Part shown: positions 59,607-64,000 of the stretch, in pieces
Layout of the letters: each line of letters opens with the position of its first letter
Position numbering within the stretch: position 1 is the stretch's first letter
Assembly: GCF_004799515.1 (NCBI RefSeq)
Contig: NZ_SSMX01000008.1
Location: forward strand, 62,001-126,000
Length of the DNA: 64,000 nucleotides
Source: Phenylobacterium sp.
GTDB lineage: Bacteria > Pseudomonadota > Alphaproteobacteria > Caulobacterales > Caulobacteraceae
Direction: 5' to 3'
Position numbers and translations under genes: made by a program
The notes under the pieces: generated by a model
The model's input: only the letters and a program-made list of their open reading frames with translations
Told to the model about the DNA's origin: nothing
The model's database searches: none

Positions 59607-60299
59607 CTAGATCGCAGGCGACGCGAGAACGCCGAAGGTGGCGCGCCGCAGCGCCGCGCGGAGCATCTGCGATCGTCCTCGGTCCAGATCCAACCATTCC
59701 AGGGCCGCGAGCGTGCTGTCGCGATGGGTGCTGAACGCCGACAGCTGGTTCAAGAGTAGCAGAGCCATCAGCTTTGGCCCCTCATCCGCAGGCTGTGCGC
59801 CGGTGGCGGTCGCCGCGAGCGCCGCGCACTTGCGGAAGAGGGGCCCGTGGATGCGATCGCGAGCCAACGGATAGCCGGCGCCGACCCGCTCGGCCTGGGT
59901 GCGTACCAGGAAGCGGCTCCAACTCGGCGAGGGGTCAGATTCAAGGGAAAGCGAGAGCAGCGCGTCGAGCAGGCCAACCAGCGCGTCAGCTGCGGCTCCC
60001 TCCCCTCCTGAGGCCAAAGCTTCATCGGCGACGGCGTACGAGCTGCGGAGCCTCTCCGTCACGCGCTCGGCCATGAATTCGGCGCAGGCGGCGTGGAGCC
60101 CGCCCTTGCTCTCGAAGTAGTACTGCACCGCCGGCGGATTCACGGCCGCGGCGGCTGCAATCTGCCGCGTCGAGGCGCGCTCATAACCCTCGTCGGCGAA
60201 GATCTGCAGCGCCGCCTCGATGATGCGCGCCCTGGCCTCGCCCCCTGGCGCGTAACCCCCGTCGCGAGGGCTTCGGCGGGGGGCGGCTCGCTTCGTCAT
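59607..60299 (-). CDS. TetR-family transcriptional regulator
   Basis: The N-terminal helix-turn-helix (about 20-70) has ARIIEAALQIFADEGYERAS, then IAAAAAVNPPAVQYYFESKGGL. The C-terminal domain resembles the CerR/DUF1956 group (RFLVRTQAERVGAGYPLARD). The ATG at 60299 gives 230 residues; the frame is open further upstream into the divergent promoter. It is divergent from the CocE/NonD hydrolase gene at 60374 with 74 bases between, so it probably represses that gene. The effector is unknown. Confidence 0.88.
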   Translation of the reverse strand: MTKRAAPRRSPRDGGYAPGGEARARIIEAALQIFADEGYERASTRQIAAAAAVNPPAVQYYFESKGGLHAACAEFMAERVTERLRSSYAVADEALASGGEGAAADALVGLLDALLSLSLESDPSPSWSRFLVRTQAERVGAGYPLARDRIHGPLFRKCAALAATATGAQPADEGPKLMALLLLNQLSAFSTHRDSTLAALEWLDLDRGRSQMLRAALRRATFGVLASPAI

Positions 60300-60373
60300 T
60301 CCGTCAATGTATTCCGCTTGACATACATTTGCCACCCGGGCCCTCTGGGCGGCCAAACCTATGGGGACTGAAC

Positions 60374-62053
60374 GTGCGCCCGATCCTGCTTGCCGCCGCC
60401 CTGTCTTTGTTCGCCGCGACCGCCAACGCGCAGCCGCCGAAAGCCCCCGCACCTCCGATTCCCGCAGTCGCGGCGCCGAAGCCCACCATGGAGGTCTTCA
60501 CGACCATGCGGGACGGCGTGAAGCTGGCCGCAGACGTCTATCTCCCCGAAGGCAAGGGGCCGTGGCCCGTGATCGTCAGCCGCACGCCTTACTTGAAGCA
60601 AAACATGTACCGCGCGGCGGGCGGCGAGCGGTTCGTGAAGGCAGGTTACGCCTATGTCGTGCAGGACGTGCGCGGCAAGGGCCACTCCCAGGGGTTTTAC
60701 GCCGCCTTCGCAAACGACATCGAGGACGGATACGACACCGTCGAGGGCCTTGCGACGGAGCCTTGGTCGAACGGCAAGATCGGCATCACCGGCACCTCAG
60801 CGATGGGCATCGCCTCGAACCTTGCGGCCATCGCCCGCCCGCCGCACCTGAAGGCGGCGTTCGTGATCGTCGCGCCCAACGAGACCTTTTCGACCTCGTT
60901 CCTGGGCGGGGTGCCGAAGGACAAGGACACCGTTGGCTGGATGAAGATGCAGGGCGTGAGTGACGAAGCCATCACGCGATCGCTGGCCGGAGCCACCCGC
61001 AGCGTCTTCACCGAACGACTGGGGCCGGGTCCGCTGATCAGCTACGCGGCGATCCCGATCTGGAACGTCGGCGGCTGGTACGACATCTTCAACACCGGCA
61101 CGGTGAAGAACTTCGAATTCCTCCAAAATCACGGCGCGCCCGGCGCGCGCGGCAACCAGCGCCTGACCATGGGCCCGTTCGGCCACGGCGCGCTCTCCGG
61201 AGACCTGGCGTATGCCGGCGAGGACGACCTCTTCCCGGTCATGGGCGGGGCCAAGGGCAAGGAGGTCCGCTGGTTCGACTATTGGCTGAAGGGGATCCAG
61301 AACGGGGTGATGGACGAGCCGCCGGTCGAACTCTTTGTGATGGTCGCCGCGCGCAAGGGCGCCTATTCGCCGAAGAACCACTGGGTGAAGGCCGGGAACT
61401 GGCCGCTGCCGTATCGGGAGACCCGCTACTACCTGGAGACCGACCACGGCCTTTCCAAGACGGCGCCGGACGCTGAGGGTGCCAAGACCTCTTATAGGTT
61501 CGATCCGGCGAACCCCGTGCCGACCGCCGGTGGGGCCAATTTGCAGTTCGAGCGTGGGCCGATGGACCAGCGGGCGATCAAGCCCCGGCAGGACTATCTA
61601 CGCTTCCAGACCCCAGCCCTGGACAATGATATCACCATCGCAGGCCCGGTCACCGTGGAGCTCTATGGCGCGACCGATGGCCCTGACACCGACTTCGAGG
61701 CGAAGCTGGTTGACGTCTATCCCGACGGCTATGAGGCGCTGGTCCTCGACGCCCCGATCCGGACCCGCTACCGCAACGGCCGCCGACCGGAGGATGTCGC
61801 CATGATGACGCCGGGCGCGCCAGAGAAACTGGTCATCGACCTCTGGAACACCGCCATCACCTTCGAGAAGGGCCATCGCATCGCGGTGCACATCACCTCG
61901 TCGAACAGTCCGCGCTTCGTCGTGAACCACAACAACGGTGACGAGCCTGGCGCGGAGAAGCCGCCGCGGGTCGCGACCAACACGGTCTATTTTGACAAGG
62001 CCCACCCCTCCGCCATCGTGCTGCCGGTGGTCTGGCTAGACGACGCGCGCTGA
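60374..62053 (+). CDS. CocE/NonD-family exported hydrolase
   Basis: A signal peptide (ILLAAALSLFAATANAQ) is followed by an alpha/beta-hydrolase with FTTMRDGVKLAADVYLPEG, the nucleophile elbow GITGTSAMG (Ser near residue 150), and a C-terminal jelly-roll domain (ITIAGPVTVELYGATDGPDTD, DLWNTAITFEKGHRIAVHI), the CocE/X-Pro dipeptidyl-peptidase layout. It likely cleaves esters or acyl-peptide bonds in the periplasm. The GTG at 60374 begins the signal peptide directly; the open frame extends upstream without family residues. Regulation by the divergent TetR is likely. Confidence 0.88.
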   Translation: MRPILLAAALSLFAATANAQPPKAPAPPIPAVAAPKPTMEVFTTMRDGVKLAADVYLPEGKGPWPVIVSRTPYLKQNMYRAAGGERFVKAGYAYVVQDVRGKGHSQGFYAAFANDIEDGYDTVEGLATEPWSNGKIGITGTSAMGIASNLAAIARPPHLKAAFVIVAPNETFSTSFLGGVPKDKDTVGWMKMQGVSDEAITRSLAGATRSVFTERLGPGPLISYAAIPIWNVGGWYDIFNTGTVKNFEFLQNHGAPGARGNQRLTMGPFGHGALSGDLAYAGEDDLFPVMGGAKGKEVRWFDYWLKGIQNGVMDEPPVELFVMVAARKGAYSPKNHWVKAGNWPLPYRETRYYLETDHGLSKTAPDAEGAKTSYRFDPANPVPTAGGANLQFERGPMDQRAIKPRQDYLRFQTPALDNDITIAGPVTVELYGATDGPDTDFEAKLVDVYPDGYEALVLDAPIRTRYRNGRRPEDVAMMTPGAPEKLVIDLWNTAITFEKGHRIAVHITSSNSPRFVVNHNNGDEPGAEKPPRVATNTVYFDKAHPSAIVLPVVWLDDAR

Positions 62054-62248
62054 ACGGCTCGCCGGGCCGCAAGCCAATCGGGGCGGAACGCGAGGAGCCT
62101 CTGCTCACCGCCTGGATAGCGACCGGCGACGCCACGGCTCATTTCCCCAGCTGAAACATCAGAGGCCCTGGCCGGTCACTGGCTTCACAAGCCGCGCAGG
62201 AGCGGCCGTTCGACTATCGCCGAATTCGGACGAACCGGGTTCGCGGCT

Positions 62249-63316
62249 CTACTTTGGCTCCTCATCCTTCCGGCCCGCCCCCAAGATCCCCGGCATCGAA
62301 TAATTTCCTTCATGGCACGCGTACTCGTAGGAGGGCTCATCGGTCGCGTTGAACACCATCTCGGCGCGCCAGGTCTTCGAGTAGACCCTCGGATCGTCGA
62401 CCTCGAACCGATAGAGGAGCTGCTTGTCCGAAATCCGCGTCAGCCGCTCGGTGATCTTGGCATCCTGCGAAATGTAGAGGGACTGACCGTAGAAGACCCG
62501 CATGGACTCCTGGGGGTGCATGTTCGTCGTTTCGATCACCAGCGTGTCCCCGTCCCAATGGCCGATGGCGTCGCCCATCCAGCGCCGCATCGAGGAAGGC
62601 TGGTGCGGCGCGTCCATTCGCACGATGCGGGCGTCGTGGATCATCTCGGAGAAGACCACCACCTCCCTGGGCGTCTGCACGATCTGGTAGATGTTGTTGT
62701 ACGAGACATTCAGCATCGGAGGTCCCGCCGAGGATCCGAAGCCAAGGAGACAGCGCTCTCCAAGCGATCGGAGTTCGGGATCGGAGGTCGCCGTCCGCTG
62801 CTGGTTGAAGGCGGCTGTGAACATCCGCTTTCCTTCCTCCGTATAGGGGAGCTTTCCACCCGCGGGATCGATGAGCCAGGAGGAGCGATATTCGCCATGG
62901 ACCTTGGCAAACGACGTGCCCGCGTCGGTCCAGAAAGCGTTGTAGCCACCGACGTCGCGCCCCGCCTGGGGCGCCGGACTCTGAGGATCGGTGGGTTGTG
63001 AGTCTCGGTCGCCGGCCTGGTTCCGCACCTGGGCTGCGCGCCGCGCCTGATCTTCCGACAGGACCAGACTGGTCAGGTCCCGGGGACGCTCGAGCATGGT
63101 GAGGCTGGTATTGGTCCAATGACCTTCCAGACTTGGATGTCCATCATGAGTCCGTGGCGCCTTGTAGTCAGCGGCCACCGCCGTCGACGCCGTCGCGACG
63201 AACAGGGCCAGCACCGTCGCGATCGCCGAGGATCTCTCCGAGAAGCCTCGGCGCACGAAGCCGACGCGACCGCCGCTTGACCGCTGCGCAGGCCAGTTCC
63301 ACTTTAGAACCCACAT
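62249..63316 (-). CDS. Exported protein of unknown function
   Basis: The 355-residue product has a basic N terminus and signal peptide (SSAIATVLALFVATASTAVA), then YKAPRTHDGHPSLEGHWTNTSLT and a body rich in Trp/Tyr (RRWMGDAIGHWDGDTLVIETTN). This matches a group of exported proteins in sphingomonads and caulobacters with no assigned function, perhaps beta-barrel lipocalin-like. The ATG at 63316 is used; GTGs at 63265 and 63256 are alternative starts nearer the signal peptide. It is divergent from the HxlR gene 30 bases away. Confidence 0.65.
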   Translation of the reverse strand: MWVLKWNWPAQRSSGGRVGFVRRGFSERSSAIATVLALFVATASTAVAADYKAPRTHDGHPSLEGHWTNTSLTMLERPRDLTSLVLSEDQARRAAQVRNQAGDRDSQPTDPQSPAPQAGRDVGGYNAFWTDAGTSFAKVHGEYRSSWLIDPAGGKLPYTEEGKRMFTAAFNQQRTATSDPELRSLGERCLLGFGSSAGPPMLNVSYNNIYQIVQTPREVVVFSEMIHDARIVRMDAPHQPSSMRRWMGDAIGHWDGDTLVIETTNMHPQESMRVFYGQSLYISQDAKITERLTRISDKQLLYRFEVDDPRVYSKTWRAEMVFNATDEPSYEYACHEGNYSMPGILGAGRKDEEPK

Positions 63317-63346
63317 TGGGCCGCGTCCGGGTCGAGGAGATCGCCT

Positions 63347-63862
63347 ATGCAGTGGAACGAGTTGGGCGAGCAGACCTGCTCGATGTCGCGCACCCTGTCG
63401 GTGATCGGCGACCGTTGGACGCTGCTTATCCTGCGCGACTGCTTCCTCAAGGTGCGCCGGTTCGACGACTTCCAGTCGCGCCTCGGCATCGGCCGCCCGA
63501 TCCTGGCGGATCGCCTGCAGAAGCTGGTCGACAGTTTCGTCCTCACCAAGGTCGCCTACCAGCAGAACCCCATGCGCTACGAATACCGGCTCACCCAGAA
63601 GGGCCTGGACCTCTACCCGGTCATCATGGCGATCGTGCACTGGGGCGACGTCCACATGTCCGGCAAGAAGGGCCGTCCCCTGCTCCACAGGCACATGACG
63701 TGCGGTCATAACTTCGACCCGGTCCAGGTGTGCTCGGAATGCGCCGAGACGCTCGATCCGCGGCAGGTCCAGGTTCTGCCCGGACCCGGGGCCGCCAACC
63801 GCGACCACATGCCGGCCGACGCCGCCGCCGGGTCGCGAGCCGGACGCGCGAAGGCGGGATAG
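63347..63862 (+). CDS. HxlR-family transcriptional regulator
   Basis: The winged helix (about 10-105) has the HxlR pattern: GEQTCSMSRTLSVIGDRWTLLILRD, LKVRRFDDFQSRLGIGRPILADRL, and YEYRLTQKGLDLYPV. A C-terminal zinc-ribbon-like element (HMTCGHNFDPVQVCSEC) may bind metal. It is divergent from the exported protein gene and converges with a DsbA/HCCA-isomerase fragment. HxlR regulators commonly control adjacent oxidoreductases or hydrolases in response to aldehydes, thiols or oxidants. Confidence 0.9.
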   Translation: MQWNELGEQTCSMSRTLSVIGDRWTLLILRDCFLKVRRFDDFQSRLGIGRPILADRLQKLVDSFVLTKVAYQQNPMRYEYRLTQKGLDLYPVIMAIVHWGDVHMSGKKGRPLLHRHMTCGHNFDPVQVCSECAETLDPRQVQVLPGPGAANRDHMPADAAAGSRAGRAKAG

Positions 63863-63866
63863 GATC

Positions 63867-64000
63867 TCATTTCGCGGCCTGCCGAACATACTCTTCCTCG
63901 ACATCGCGCAGGCGGTCCTTCCCGAAGAACATCTCGTCGCCCACAAAGAACGTCGGGCTGCCGAACACGCCCCGAGCGACGGCCTCTTCGGTCGAAGCGA
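63867..64000 (-). CDS. DsbA/2-hydroxychromene-2-carboxylate isomerase-like protein, C-terminal part
   Basis: The minus-strand frame entering from the window edge ends at TGA 63867-63869 and reads ARGVFGSPTFFVGDEMFFGK, then RLRDVEEEYVRQAAK. The cis-Pro motif GSPTFFV and GKDRL ending are typical of HCCA isomerases and related DsbA-like glutathione-dependent enzymes. Only 44 residues are in the window; the active-site N terminus lies beyond 64000. It is convergent with the HxlR gene five bases away. Confidence 0.7.
   Translation of the reverse strand, partial: ASTEEAVARGVFGSPTFFVGDEMFFGKDRLRDVEEEYVRQAAK

Noticed and set aside
1-64000. tRNA, rRNA, CRISPR array or insertion sequence
   Set aside because: No tRNA-like cloverleaf signature, regularly spaced direct repeats, transposase motif or terminal inverted repeats were recognised by eye; a covariance-model search could still find a divergent RNA.

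Overview
This window looks like chromosome or large-replicon DNA from a GC-rich alphaproteobacterium, most likely Caulobacteraceae (Phenylobacterium- or Caulobacter-like). The main support is an EcfG-type sigma factor, several HWE/HisKA_2 histidine kinases, PEPxxWA-CTERM exported proteins, a NikR/TonB-receptor nickel locus, and Crp/Fnr regulators that share a C-terminal Cys-Glu-Cys motif. No rRNA, tRNA, CRISPR array, transposase or relaxase was seen. Taxon and replicon type are inferences.

Layout. 0-9.9 kb: an MFS transporter fragment, LuxR and AraC regulators, an orphan kinase, a winged-helix/ATPase regulator, and a beta-propeller sensor kinase divergent from a NarL-type response regulator; a decayed winged-helix copy follows. 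10-15 kb: two genes that have lost their 3' ends against each other (GMC oxidoreductase and cupin), then a leftward run of DoxX-like, GH15 glycosidase and SDR genes. 15-23 kb: dense signalling, with single-domain receivers, an operon of a region-2-only sigma-like protein, a 71-aa protein and a HisKA_2 kinase, divergent Crp/Fnr genes, two tiny zinc-finger proteins, and an ECF sigma factor. 23-29 kb: dihaem cytochrome c, a Met-rich periplasmic protein, two PEP-CTERM proteins and a ChrR-like anti-sigma factor.

29-45 kb is the most cohesive block: nikR, then, divergent from it and all on the plus strand, a TonB-dependent receptor, a TonB-like protein, a DUF4331 protein, a small lipoprotein, a tightly overlapping VirB set (virB1, B2, B3, B4, B6, B8, B9, B10, B11), and directly behind virB11 a HupE/UreJ permease, a membrane protein and a DUF4198 protein. 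Nickel-uptake-type genes thus bracket a type IV secretion operon that has no recognisable coupling protein, relaxase, virB5 or virB7.

45-64 kb: receivers, a FAD oxidoreductase, a flavodoxin-like protein, an EcfG-type sigma factor, CorA, hemerythrin and CsbD/DUF883 stress proteins, a large hybrid kinase, an HWE kinase, a chimeric exonuclease III remnant, a third Crp/Fnr gene opposite a FixJ-like regulator without phosphorylation residues, a TetR/CocE-hydrolase pair, and an HxlR regulator beside an exported protein and a DsbA/HCCA-isomerase fragment. Truncated and fused genes are frequent throughout, which suggests repeated deletion in an accessory signalling region.
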